This document shows, one piece after another, positions 8,949-17,023 of a stretch of DNA of 64,000 nt. Source of the stretch: Peptococcaceae bacterium (lineage in GTDB: Bacteria; Bacillota; Desulfotomaculia; Desulfotomaculales; Desulfocucumaceae); NCBI GenBank assembly GCA_023512435.1, contig JAILZP010000010.1, forward strand, positions 22,635-86,634. Reading direction: 5' to 3'. Numbering within the stretch: the stretch's first letter is position 1; the number at the start of each line of letters is the position of its first letter. A program made the position numbers and the translations under genes. The notes below the pieces were generated by a model. It worked only from the letters and a program-made list of their open reading frames with translations. It ran no database searches and was not told where the DNA came from.

Positions 8949-8974
8949 CAGGAGGAAGGGAAGTCCGCGTTGGC
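8949..8974 (+). repeat. 26-bp direct repeat, copy 1 (translation start region)
   Basis: This 26-base sequence recurs without a mismatch at 9329-9354. It contains CAGGAGGAAGGG and ends in TTGGC. Here the TTG opens a six-codon frame that stops at 8991, in the ribosome binding site of the next gene. Confidence 0.9.
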
Positions 8975-9005
8975 AAAAATCCCATCTTAAAGGAGGGTGT
9001 TCCCC

Positions 9006-9191
9006 ATGCTGAGGGAATGGCTGGAGAAAAACCTTCAGGAACCATTTTTCAAGGCAGAGATGGTCAAAACCAGAATAAACGTGGCTGAGGGCGCTGAAGA
9101 GAATCTCGGAACGGTCAAAGCCATGGCGGTTTTCGGCACCCTGTACATGTCCTTTTGTGCATACGGGTATGCCAAATACATTGGTAGCTAG
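9006..9191 (+). CDS. Small membrane-anchored protein
   Basis: A 61-aa protein with an amphipathic, charged N-terminal half and one hydrophobic stretch near residues 36-58 (VKAMAVFGTLYMSFCAYGYA). AAAGGAGGGTG 7-9 bases upstream of the ATG fixes the start; a GTG at 8997 is too close to that site. The family is unknown. It sits 77 bases after the 48-aa membrane protein and is followed by a terminator, with the TauE gene beyond. The two may be subunits or regulators of that permease. Confidence 0.7.
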   Translation: MLREWLEKNLQEPFFKAEMVKTRINVAEGAEENLGTVKAMAVFGTLYMSFCAYGYAKYIGS

Positions 9192-9237
9192 GATTGTGAA
9201 TTATAACATATATAATGTGCAATTGTGCACATCTCCC

Positions 9238-9278
9238 GGTTGGGGGCTTCTCCCAAAGGCAGCCCCCAACCCCTTTTT
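9238..9278 (+). terminator. Rho-independent terminator after the small membrane proteins
   Basis: GGTTGGGGGCT pairs perfectly with AGCCCCCAACC across a 12-base loop and is followed by CCTTTTTC. It separates the small genes from the TauE gene, so that gene needs read-through or its own promoter. Confidence 0.85.
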
Positions 9279-9328
9279 CAACCGGTCAACTGTTTGATGC
9301 GGAAAAAAAAGCAACCCGCACCGGTTCT

Positions 9329-9354
9329 CAGGAGGAAGGGAAGTCCGCGTTGGC
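9329..9354 (+). repeat. 26-bp direct repeat, copy 2 (translation start region)
   Basis: Identical to 8949-8974, exactly 380 bases downstream. The terminal TTG is in frame with the TauE protein, so this copy could supply an alternative start at 9351. Confidence 0.9.
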
Positions 9355-9394
9355 CGGCGCAGGCGGAATTTTATCGTTGGCGAGGGTGATCGGG

Positions 9395-10384
9395 ATGACT
9401 TATCTGCCCTTTGCAGATGTGAGCGTCAACCCTTTAACCATATTCACCATCGGACTGATGGCGGGAATAATCGAAGGCGTCTTCGGAACGCTGTCAAACC
9501 TGCTGGCTGTTCCGGCCCTGATTATTTTCGGCCTGCCCCTTCCCATTTCGGCAAGCACCAATATTGGACAGAGCGTGGGCCGCACCTCAATATTCATTTT
9601 CAGGGGCAACAGGGACGGCCTGGCTTTCTGCAGGGTTGGCGCGGTTGCCGGCATTGCCGGGCTGCCCGGTGTCTTCCTTGGTTTGAAGCTTCACCTGTCT
9701 CTTATCCAAACCGGTTTTGGAGAGGACATTGTCCGCCTCTGCCACGTTGCCCTGCTGCTGGCGGGATCAGTGGTTCTATACCGGCAGTGGAGTTTTTTCA
9801 ACCGCAACGACTACTACGACGATGATCCATTCCCGCCCTTCGGCCTTAACTGGAGATTTCCCCTGGCTGTTCCCGGAGAATCCGGTCTGAACCGCATCAC
9901 CCTGGCCAGGGTGACCCTGGTGGGCTTGCTGCTGGGCACCGGCACCGGCTTTCTGGGCCTGGGGGCGGGTGTGCTTGGAATACCGCTTTTCATGTACATA
10001 CTGGGCCTCCCTGCCCGAAACGCGGCGGCTACCGACACGGTGACCATGCTTCTGATAGGGTCCGGATCCCTGGCCGGCTACGCGCTGTCCGGCCGGGTAG
10101 AGTTTGCCGCTGTCCTGATCTTCCTTACGGCGGTTACCCTGGGAAGCCGCATAGGGACTCTTCTCCCAGGAGAGATCCATCTCGGCCACGCCAAGCTGGC
10201 TTTCTCACTGATGCTGGCCGCTACGGCAGTTTGTACGGCCGTCAGCGTGAGCGGACAGTGCTCTACCCGGATGGCCATGTCAATATGCGGCCTGGCCTTC
10301 TTCACATCCATGGCCGTATTTATACTGGTTCCGGAAAAATTCTGGTCCGGCCGGATCGCCCGCCTGTTAAGAGGCATCAAGTAA
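9395..10384 (+). CDS. TauE/SafE-family sulfite/sulfonate exporter-like permease
   Basis: A multi-pass membrane protein of 329 aa with the internal duplication of this family: GLMAGIIEGVFGTLSNLLAV in the first half and GLLLGTGTGFLGLGAGVLG in the second, each followed by conserved GLP..A/T...A segments. Members export sulfite, sulfoacetate or related anions, or work as thiosulfate-linked permeases. The ATG at 9395 is chosen because GAGGGTGAT lies 6-8 bases upstream. Alternatives are the TTG at 9351 behind the repeated ribosome-binding sequence, or a longer frame from 9215. It shares a strand with two small membrane proteins upstream, and a second TauE locus faces it downstream. Confidence 0.85.
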   Translation: MTYLPFADVSVNPLTIFTIGLMAGIIEGVFGTLSNLLAVPALIIFGLPLPISASTNIGQSVGRTSIFIFRGNRDGLAFCRVGAVAGIAGLPGVFLGLKLHLSLIQTGFGEDIVRLCHVALLLAGSVVLYRQWSFFNRNDYYDDDPFPPFGLNWRFPLAVPGESGLNRITLARVTLVGLLLGTGTGFLGLGAGVLGIPLFMYILGLPARNAAATDTVTMLLIGSGSLAGYALSGRVEFAAVLIFLTAVTLGSRIGTLLPGEIHLGHAKLAFSLMLAATAVCTAVSVSGQCSTRMAMSICGLAFFTSMAVFILVPEKFWSGRIARLLRGIK

Positions 10385-10408
10385 AATCCGGGGCCGGGAT
10401 TTTTATTT
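10385..10408. terminator. Bidirectional terminator between convergent genes
   Basis: AAAATCC and GGGATTTT flank a GGGGCC core, with T or A runs on either side. It lies between the TauE gene and the convergent 220-aa gene. Confidence 0.6.
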
Positions 10409-11070
10409 CATGTTATCCCCAGCTCATTTAGTATGGGCTTGGTAACGTATATGAAATCCGCGAATTTGGCTGCCGTCTCGGCCACATTTCCATGAATGCT
10501 CTCAATGGGGAAAAGAATCTTCAACCTGTACTTGCCGGTGGCTTCCACCTTGGGAAGCTCCCTTTCCAGTTCGCTGCCCAGTTTTTTCTCTATTTCCGGC
10601 AGAAGGTCCAGCAGCGGAAGAAATACCTGTTTTTTGTACCCGTCCATAACCAGGTCCAGGACCAGCAGGTCCTTTCCCCTGTTGGGACCCTTCCGGGGCC
10701 TTGTTCTTCCAATTCTGTAATAGATACTGGCATTCTGAAACACTTTTACGCATTTCCACGACTCTGTTATGCCGAGGCTTTGCCCGGGCAGCGAAAAAAC
10801 TATATCGATGTTTTTCCCGGCCAGTATATTCTTTACCTCTTTTAAGACCTCATCCACAAATTCTTCAAATGACCTGGCGCTTACAGGCTGGGTTTTATAG
10901 GATGAAATGTTTTCCTCCCTGAGCCATTTTTCAAACCGTTCCAATGCCCCCTTCAGGTCGATGCCTCTTTCTGAACCCTCCAGGGACCTGGTCCGGCGGC
11001 CCTTTTCAAGATCCCTTAAGAACGCTCTCTTCCTCCGGTTGAAAGCCTCAATAAAGTTGTTGTTGGTCAC
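10408..11070 (-). CDS. Hypothetical soluble protein
   Basis: A 220-aa protein I cannot place. The N-terminus is strongly basic (FNRRKRAFLRDLEKGRRTR); the middle (about residues 90-170) has alternating beta-type segments (IDIVFSLPG, IYYRIGRT, DLLVLDLVMDG), and the C-terminus is mixed helix and strand. There are no membrane segments. The GTG start has GGGAG 9 bases upstream. It sits alone between the two TauE loci. A nucleic-acid or nuclease-like fold is conceivable from the basic N-terminus, but nothing proves it. Confidence 0.65.
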   Translation of the reverse strand: MTNNNFIEAFNRRKRAFLRDLEKGRRTRSLEGSERGIDLKGALERFEKWLREENISSYKTQPVSARSFEEFVDEVLKEVKNILAGKNIDIVFSLPGQSLGITESWKCVKVFQNASIYYRIGRTRPRKGPNRGKDLLVLDLVMDGYKKQVFLPLLDLLPEIEKKLGSELERELPKVEATGKYRLKILFPIESIHGNVAETAAKFADFIYVTKPILNELGIT

Positions 11071-11181
11071 GGTATACCGCTCCCTTTAACACTAAAAATT
11101 TTTCCGGCCAGCTGCCAGGACTTAAAGAAAGCACTCCTCCGGGTATTCGTCCCATGACACAACGGCAGCCGATTGGATTGC

Positions 11182-11664
11182 TCAGTGCCCGCCGGTCCCC
11201 AGCAGGCCGGAAGCCGCCAGAACCAGGACCAGCACTTCCAACGCCACAATGGCGGAATAGATGGCATCTTTTTTCCTGAGGTAAGCAGGGAGCAAAATCA
11301 GGTACCCGATCACGGTCAGGGCGCCAAGCCAGGCCATGCCAACCAGGGACAGAAAATCTCCATACCCCACCATCCTCAGCCACCCCCAACCGTGCGGAAC
11401 CTTTGCCGCCTCGAGGTAAGCCGACGACTTCATCCCCCAGTACTGCTGAATCTGGGCGGGGTCAATATAGGCGGGGGTAATCCCGGCAACATAGAGCATG
11501 AAAGTTACAGCCAGAACGGCTATACCCGCCCAGGACCCGTACAGCAACAAATTAGCGTATTTAATCTGCTCCGGCGCCACCTGGACCTGTTCCGGCAGGC
11601 CGCTTTTTACAGACGCTTTTTCTGATCCTTTATTTACTTTTGTTTTCATATTGACCTCAGCCAT
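11182..11664 (-). CDS. Membrane protein paired with TauE permease
   Basis: A 160-aa protein with a basic, soluble N-terminus (about residues 1-36) and three hydrophobic segments (about 38-62, 105-127 and 135-156). The loop between the first two holds IDPAQIQQYWG and a Trp/Gly-rich PHGWGWLRMVGYGD. The ATG has GGGGGTAATA upstream, inside the end of the TauE gene, so translation is coupled. Small membrane proteins next to TauE genes are common in anaerobes, so I infer a companion subunit. I cannot assign a Pfam family with confidence. Confidence 0.75.
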   Translation of the reverse strand: MAEVNMKTKVNKGSEKASVKSGLPEQVQVAPEQIKYANLLLYGSWAGIAVLAVTFMLYVAGITPAYIDPAQIQQYWGMKSSAYLEAAKVPHGWGWLRMVGYGDFLSLVGMAWLGALTVIGYLILLPAYLRKKDAIYSAIVALEVLVLVLAASGLLGTGGH

Positions 11665-11668
11665 ATTA

Positions 11669-12625
11669 TTACCCCCAAATCCCCAGGCCCTTCAGGAGGG
11701 ACCTTAATCCGGCAAACAGCAGCATAATGATGACCAGGTACCTTACCGCCTTGGGTTTTGCCCCGGCCAGCAGCCTGACACCGACCAGAGAACCCAGCAT
11801 GATGCCCAAGACCGACGGAACAGCTATAATAGGCATTACCGCACCCTGGTTAATGTATATCCAGGCCGCCGAGGTATCCGTTATAGAGAGGAGAAACTTG
11901 CTGGAACCGACGGCTATCTTCAGCGGGGCGCCCATAAGCAGGTTCAGCACCGGAACATTGGCCCAGCCCGCGCCCAGGCCGAACATACCCGCCACAGTAC
12001 CGATAAAGGTGAACATCAGGAAACCCTGCGGAGTCCTCCATACCGTCCAGTCAACGGTCTTGCCGGCCGACGCCTCGTAATAGGTACCCCCGATACCCAG
12101 CTTTTTGCTCAGCGCGTCCCTTCCTCCCACGGACGGGTATTCGCTGTTTTTAGAAAAGATAAATAGAAGGGCGATTAAAGTTATGGTGATACCCAGGGCC
12201 GTTTGAGTTATGTTAGTAGGCAGCGCCAGCCCCAGAAAAGCGCCGACTATACTGAAAGTTGAGGCAATCAGGGCCACCGGCAGGGCCAGTCTCAAGTTGG
12301 CCAGGTTGGCTTTCAGCAAGCCGGGACCGGCCGCCAGCGCCCCCGCCAGCGCCACCACCAGGCCGGCCCCCCTGACGAAATCCAGGTGGAATGGAAAGAA
12401 ACTTCCCACAATGGGAACAAAAAGCACACCGCCCCCCACTCCGGCCAAAACAGCTATGATCCCCATCACAAAGGTAACCGCAAACAGCAGCAACGGCCAT
12501 ATCCACCAGGGCATCCCGGGGTTCCCGGACGCTGCCTGGACTGACGCCGATATATTCCCCGCCGCCGGGGATGCCGCGACGGAAGCTGCAAAAGAACTAG
12601 CCCCACCAATAATAAGATCCAACAT
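11669..12625 (-). CDS. TauE/SafE-family sulfite/sulfonate exporter-like permease
   Basis: A 318-aa permease with about eight membrane spans. The family repeat is seen as VTFVMGIIAVLAGVGGGVLFV in the first half and FTFIGTVAGMFGLGAGWANVPVL in the second. An unusual Ala/Ser-rich N-terminal stretch (about residues 8-35) may be a cleaved leader or an outside segment. AAGGGGGACAAAAC precedes the ATG. It forms a two-gene operon with the 160-aa membrane protein. Only modest similarity to the 9395-10384 permease can be seen by eye, so the two are probably not a recent duplication. Confidence 0.87.
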   Translation of the reverse strand: MLDLIIGGASSFAASVAASPAAGNISASVQAASGNPGMPWWIWPLLLFAVTFVMGIIAVLAGVGGGVLFVPIVGSFFPFHLDFVRGAGLVVALAGALAAGPGLLKANLANLRLALPVALIASTFSIVGAFLGLALPTNITQTALGITITLIALLFIFSKNSEYPSVGGRDALSKKLGIGGTYYEASAGKTVDWTVWRTPQGFLMFTFIGTVAGMFGLGAGWANVPVLNLLMGAPLKIAVGSSKFLLSITDTSAAWIYINQGAVMPIIAVPSVLGIMLGSLVGVRLLAGAKPKAVRYLVIIMLLFAGLRSLLKGLGIWG

Positions 12626-13136
12626 GTTTTGTCCCCCTTAAGGTTGCTGGGAATTTTAAAATTCTTCCCGTTCTCAGGTTTTTTATCTGTCCTTAACTCT
12701 CAAGATCAAACAAAGCCCGATGAAGCAGACAGCAATTAACTGCCTGTTAACAGACACCCCCTCTCCTATCTACAATCAACGGCCGACGGGCCGAAAACAT
12801 AACAATGCTTGCGAATAAAGGTTTCTCTGTACTTATAGCAAAAGTGCAAAATTCTACTTTCTGCTCGTAAAGCTGTATGATATAATACATTCAGTCACCG
12901 ATTCAACCATATTATTGACTGGACTTTCTATAAACTCGTTCATTATTGATCAATTCACTGAGTTCGAGGAGCCGGTTTTCTCAGGGGTATTCTTTCCCGC
13001 CACTGCGGCCAATCATAATCGTCACCATAAACATGCACTATTTATGCCAGAGCACGGATGCTCTAAATCATGCGCTGTCCACTACACCGCTTCATCCTGA
13101 ACGCGCCGAACTGTCTGTTTTCATACATTCACCTTT

Positions 13137-13166
13137 TTGCAGCCCGCATCCAAAGTGTTGTAATAT
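13137..13166 (+). promoter_or_regulatory. Putative sigma-A promoter of the sensor kinase operon
   Basis: TTGCAG (13137-13142) and TAATAT (13161-13166) are separated by 18 bases. The predicted transcription start, near 13173, lies just before the palindrome at 13182. Confidence 0.5.
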
Positions 13167-13181
13167 TAGTTTCAAATAAAT

Positions 13182-13211
13182 AAAGGATTGTATGATATCA
13201 GACAATCCTTT
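13182..13211 (+). promoter_or_regulatory. 30-bp near-perfect palindrome before the kinase ribosome binding site
   Basis: AAAGGATTGT and ACAATCCTTT flank a TGATATCA core; one symmetric pair of bases breaks the dyad. It ends 2 bases before CGGAGG. It could be an operator in the early transcribed region or an mRNA hairpin that gates translation. Confidence 0.65.
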
Positions 13212-13226
13212 CGGAGGATCCTTCCA

Positions 13227-14804
13227 ATGGGAATTATCAAAAATTTTTACGACAGTTTCATGCATAAGAGCCTGCGCTTTCAATTCCTGGTTATAATCGC
13301 TTCCCTGCTCGTTATTCCGGTGCTGGTGATGCTTTACGATCTTTTTTTCGCCTCGAAGAGTGACGAGGTCATGATCCTGGACCATGAACAGAGGTTGAGT
13401 TCTTTAATTCAAACCAAAATAGTTCCGGGGATAGAAGAGTATCTTAATAAAAAACTGAATGGGGCCAATTTCAGCGATCTTCCCCCCGATGTGAGGGCCA
13501 GCTACCTCCAGAAGGGTTTCAACGAAGTGGCGGAACCCCTTGTGTCAAGCTCACCCGGGGTAAGATTCGGGCTGTACCTGCCGGACAGCAGGCAGATATA
13601 CGTGCAGGGCTTTCTTCACCAGTACAGGCAGCTATCCCCAGACGAAGTCCTGGAAAGGGAAAGAAGAATTTTAACCGAGGCAGACTCCGGGCTGGTGGCC
13701 GTGATTGCCAGCCAGAGGCCCCTGTCCAAGCTGACCAGCAGCCTGAAGGACGAAACCTATGAGTACCTGGCCCCTGTATTCGTGGATAACCAGCTGGTGG
13801 CGGTGGCCTGGGCCGATGAAAGGCTGCACCCCATTTTTGCCCAGAGCCGCAGCTTCCGGGCGGCCACCAGGTATATAGCCCTGCTGGTCTTAATCTTTGG
13901 GGCGCTGGGAGCCCTGCTGGTCATTCACAACCTGGCCGGCAGTGTCTCCGACATAAAGAGGGGACTCAGGGAAATGGAAAAGGACCTGACCAAGCTACTT
14001 CCGGAAATGCCGGGAGAGGCGGGCCAGATGGCCCAGGCCATCAATAAAATGGCCATATCCCTGGCTGAAAAGGAAAGGCTGGAGTATGAAATGCAGAGGT
14101 CCGAGAGGCTGGCCTCCCTGGGAAGGCTGGTAACCGGGGTGGCCCATGAACTGCGGAACCCCATCGGGGTGGTTAAAGCCACCGTCCAGGTCATGGAGAA
14201 CGAATACCAAGAAATCCCGGGTTTCAAGCAGTTTGCCTCGGTGATAAAGGAACAGGTGGACAGGCAAAACAGGGTGATCCAGGAGCTCCTGGATTTCGGC
14301 AGGCCCAGCAAGCAGGCTGTCCAACCCGTGAACCTCAATTCCCTGATGGAAAAGGTGCTTACCTTCACCTCCCCCATGATCCGGGAGCATAAAATAAACC
14401 TGGAGGTAACTTTAACGCCAAATCTGCCCATGATTATGATCGACCCCTCAAGAATTAAACAGGTATTTGTAAACCTGATCCTGAACGCCGTCCAGGCCAC
14501 CCCGGAAGGGGGAACACTGGGCATAAGCACTTATCTTGAGAATGAATACATTGTTGCCGAGTTCCGGGATAACGGCCAGGGCATAGAACCGGGCGAGCTG
14601 TCAAGGATTTTCGACCCCTTCTACACCACCAAGGAATCAGGAACCGGCCTGGGTCTTTCCATTTGCCACCAGATTGTAAAAAGCCACAGCGGCACCATAC
14701 ATGTCAGCAGCACTCCGGGTGAGGGAACAGTGTTCATGGTGAAGCTGCCCTTAAAGACAGAACAGGGAGGAACGGATAATGATACCCAAGATACTGGTCA
14801 TTGA
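13227..14804 (+). CDS. Membrane sensor histidine kinase
   Basis: A 525-aa kinase. The first membrane span is at about residues 17-40, an extracytoplasmic sensor region follows (about 41-215), and a second span (YIALLVLIFGALGALLVI) lies near 215-238. A HAMP-like linker leads to a HisKA domain with the phospho-acceptor in VAHELRNPIGVVKA (about 308) and a HATPase domain (NLILNAVQATPEGG, FRDNGQGIEPGE, GTGLGLSICHQIV). GGAGG 9 bases before the ATG fixes the start; the frame could begin at a TTG at 13188, but that lies in the palindrome. It overlaps the downstream sigma-54 activator by 26 bases. The partnership resembles AtoS-AtoC or ZraS-ZraR. The signal is unknown. Confidence 0.92.
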   Translation: MGIIKNFYDSFMHKSLRFQFLVIIASLLVIPVLVMLYDLFFASKSDEVMILDHEQRLSSLIQTKIVPGIEEYLNKKLNGANFSDLPPDVRASYLQKGFNEVAEPLVSSSPGVRFGLYLPDSRQIYVQGFLHQYRQLSPDEVLERERRILTEADSGLVAVIASQRPLSKLTSSLKDETYEYLAPVFVDNQLVAVAWADERLHPIFAQSRSFRAATRYIALLVLIFGALGALLVIHNLAGSVSDIKRGLREMEKDLTKLLPEMPGEAGQMAQAINKMAISLAEKERLEYEMQRSERLASLGRLVTGVAHELRNPIGVVKATVQVMENEYQEIPGFKQFASVIKEQVDRQNRVIQELLDFGRPSKQAVQPVNLNSLMEKVLTFTSPMIREHKINLEVTLTPNLPMIMIDPSRIKQVFVNLILNAVQATPEGGTLGISTYLENEYIVAEFRDNGQGIEPGELSRIFDPFYTTKESGTGLGLSICHQIVKSHSGTIHVSSTPGEGTVFMVKLPLKTEQGGTDNDTQDTGH

Positions 14805-16131
14805 TGACGAGGAACACATGTGCTGGGCACTGGAGCGGGCCATGAGGCAGGAGGGTTACCAGGTCCTGACCACCACCCGGGGAAGGGAAGGACTCGAACT
14901 GATTAAGGAAGAGGGGCCGTCCCTGGTCATCCTAGACTTGAAGATGCCGGAGATGGACGGCATGGAGGTATTGAAAAAGGCCAGGGAATTAAACCCCAAG
15001 CTGCCGGTTATCATACTGACCGCCCACGGGACCATAGAAACCGCCATCGAGGCCATGAAAACAGGGGCCTCGGATTACCTTACCAAACCCTTCGATCTTG
15101 ACGAGCTGAAGCTGGTAATCAAACAGAACCTGGTGATGAGCCAGCTGATGAACGAGGTTAATTTTCTTCGTTCCGAACTGACTAAAAAATACCGGAAAAT
15201 GGTTGGCGAGAGCCCCGCCATCAAGGAAGTGACCCGCCTTATAGAAAAGGTGGCCAACAGCAACGCCACGGTGCTGATCACCGGCGAAAGCGGAACCGGC
15301 AAGGAAGTGGCGGCGGTGGCCATACACCAGAACAGTCCCAGGCGTGATTATCCCTTCGTACCGGTAAACTGTGCCGCCCTGCCGGAGAATCTCCTGGAAA
15401 GCGAGCTGTTCGGACATGAAAAAGGGGCCTTCACCGGAGCGGTGGCCAGAAAACTGGGGCGTTTTGAGCTGGCCGACAAAGGCACAATTTTTCTGGATGA
15501 AATAGCTGAAATGCCTCTAAACATGCAAGTTAAGCTCCTGAGGGTGATCCAGGAAAAATCCTTCGAGAGGGTGGGGGGAAATGAAACCCTCCACGTTGAC
15601 GTGAGGATAATTGCGGCCACCAACCGGGACCTGACCAGCGCCATGGAAAAAGGGCAATTCAGGGAGGACCTTTACTACCGCCTGAACGTAGTCCAGATTC
15701 ACCTCCCGCCCCTCAGGGAAAGGAAGGAAGACATCCCCCTGCTGGCCAACTTCTTTCTGGAAAAGCTCAGGCCCACCTATCTGGTGAACAAAATTTCCGA
15801 CGATGCCATGAAGCTGCTATGTAAATACAACTGGCCCGGCAATATCAGGGAACTTCAGAATGTGCTGGAAAGAGCAGCCATTATCTCCCACGGCAATGAA
15901 ATAACAGCCAACGACCTGCCCAGGGAGTTTCAGGCCGCTTCTGTCAAGTCCGGGGGAGAAACCGTGGTTAATATTCCCGACACCGGCATCTCCCTTGAAG
16001 AACTGGAAAAGGAGCTGATCCTGAAAGCCCTTGAAAAAAGCAAGGGAAACCAGACCAGGGCCGCGCAGCTGCTGGGTATTACCAGGTCGGCGCTCCTTTA
16101 CCGCATTCAGAAGCACGGTCTCAATGCCTAG
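14779..16131 (+). CDS. Sigma-54-dependent NtrC-family response regulator
   Basis: A 450-aa activator of sigma-54 RNA polymerase. The receiver domain (about residues 1-120) has LVIDDEEHM, the phospho-acceptor Asp in LVILDLKMPEMDG and Lys in TKPFDLDEL. The AAA+ domain (about 140-370) shows the Walker A ITGESGTGKEVAA, the sigma-54 contact loop GAFTGA, Walker B GTIFLDEIAEM and the arginine-finger region YYRLNVV. A Fis-type helix-turn-helix ends the protein (NQTRAAQLLGITRSALLYRI). GGGAGGAACGGATA precedes the ATG. It is cotranscribed with the kinase. No convincing -24/-12 promoter was found nearby, so its targets probably lie elsewhere. Confidence 0.95.
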   Translation: MIPKILVIDDEEHMCWALERAMRQEGYQVLTTTRGREGLELIKEEGPSLVILDLKMPEMDGMEVLKKARELNPKLPVIILTAHGTIETAIEAMKTGASDYLTKPFDLDELKLVIKQNLVMSQLMNEVNFLRSELTKKYRKMVGESPAIKEVTRLIEKVANSNATVLITGESGTGKEVAAVAIHQNSPRRDYPFVPVNCAALPENLLESELFGHEKGAFTGAVARKLGRFELADKGTIFLDEIAEMPLNMQVKLLRVIQEKSFERVGGNETLHVDVRIIAATNRDLTSAMEKGQFREDLYYRLNVVQIHLPPLRERKEDIPLLANFFLEKLRPTYLVNKISDDAMKLLCKYNWPGNIRELQNVLERAAIISHGNEITANDLPREFQAASVKSGGETVVNIPDTGISLEELEKELILKALEKSKGNQTRAAQLLGITRSALLYRIQKHGLNA

Positions 16132-16132
16132 G

Positions 16133-16154
16133 AAAAGACCTCCCGCGGTCTTTT
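16133..16154 (+). terminator. Terminator of the sensor kinase operon
   Basis: AAAAGACC and GGTCTTTT form an 8-bp stem around TCCCGC, followed by CGTTTGTATATTTTG. Confidence 0.8.
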
Positions 16155-16341
16155 CGTTTGTATATTTTGTATATAAAGACCCGGCGGCCCAACAGCAAAT
16201 TTAATTTAAAAAAACCTAAAAATTGATAGCAAAAAGAAGGATTTATTACATTTGCATCAGAATATTTTTGTAACCAGTGGCAATACCATTAATAAAGCTT
16301 TTAAACCTTTCGGCCAACATCATTAATCGCGGTGGTGGAAA

Positions 16342-16974
16342 ATGATTTCGGAAAAGAAGAATGCGGAAAAACACGTTGAAATAAACACTCCTTACGGTCC
16401 GGTTTACATAGAAGGACCGGCAAGCAAAGAGTACCTGGAAACGCTGAAGATGAATGACAAGCTGACTAACTTTCGCATGCCCGACAGGCAGCATGAAGCC
16501 CTTTGCATAATAGCAGGTTCTCCTGAAGGAATTGTCTATATTGCTAAAAATGAAAACGAAATTGTGGGCTATGTGGTTTTCCATTACCCCAGCCAATTTT
16601 CCCGCTGGAGCAAGCACCCCCGCACCCTGGAACTCGGGGCTATTGAGGTGAGCGGGAAATTTAAAAGGATGGGGCTGGGGGGACAGTTGCTGAAGGCCGC
16701 ATTCAGCAACCCGGTTATGGAAGAGTACATTATAATAACCACCGAGTTTTTCTGGCACTGGGACCTTAAAGACAGCGGCCTGGATGTTTGGAATTACCAG
16801 AGAATGCTGACCAAGCTTTTCGGCATGGTGCACTTCAAAAAAAGACGCACCGACGACCCTGAAATTCTTGAACACCCGGCCAACATGCTTATGGTCCGGG
16901 TCGGGTCCAAGGTGCCCGAGGCATACGTGAAAAGTTTCGAAGACATGCTGTACCAGCAGTCCATCGTTGAGTAA
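16342..16974 (+). CDS. acuA: AcuA-like GNAT acetyltransferase
   Basis: A 210-aa GNAT acetyltransferase. In Bacillus, AcuA acetylates and switches off acetyl-CoA synthetase. Diagnostic stretches remembered from AcuA are IEGPASKEYLETL, FRMPDRQHEALCIIAG, LELGAIEVSGKFKRMGLGGQ (the acetyl-CoA P-loop region) and TTEFFWHWDLKDSGLDVW. The length matches the family. The ribosome binding site GGTGGTGGAAA is modest. Neither acuB, acuC nor an acetyl-CoA synthetase gene is adjacent, so the target enzyme is encoded elsewhere. An acyl-CoA ligase 3.7 kb downstream is another conceivable target, but that is speculation. Confidence 0.88.
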   Translation: MISEKKNAEKHVEINTPYGPVYIEGPASKEYLETLKMNDKLTNFRMPDRQHEALCIIAGSPEGIVYIAKNENEIVGYVVFHYPSQFSRWSKHPRTLELGAIEVSGKFKRMGLGGQLLKAAFSNPVMEEYIIITTEFFWHWDLKDSGLDVWNYQRMLTKLFGMVHFKKRRTDDPEILEHPANMLMVRVGSKVPEAYVKSFEDMLYQQSIVE

Positions 16975-16987
16975 ATAAATATAGATC

Positions 16988-17018
16988 AAAGGGGGCTCCC
17001 TTAGCGGGAGTCCCCTTT
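16988..17018. terminator. Bidirectional terminator between acuA and vanW
   Basis: AAAGGGGGCTCCC pairs with GGGAGTCCCCTTT (one G-T pair) around TTAGC, between convergent stops. Confidence 0.75.
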
Positions 17019-17023
17019 GCGCT

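Larger units (their letters stand above)
12626..13226. other. Intergenic region upstream of the sensor kinase
   Basis: About 600 bases between divergent operons. It holds a possible promoter with a TATAAT box at about 12880-12885 (weak -35), the kinase promoter at 13137-13166, and a 30-bp palindrome at 13182-13211. Short open frames at 12915-13100 lack ribosome binding sites and family likeness. Confidence 0.5.

Noticed and set aside
12915..13100. 61-codon plus-strand frame in the kinase upstream region
   Set aside because: Starts at a TTG with no ribosome binding site and shows no family signal.
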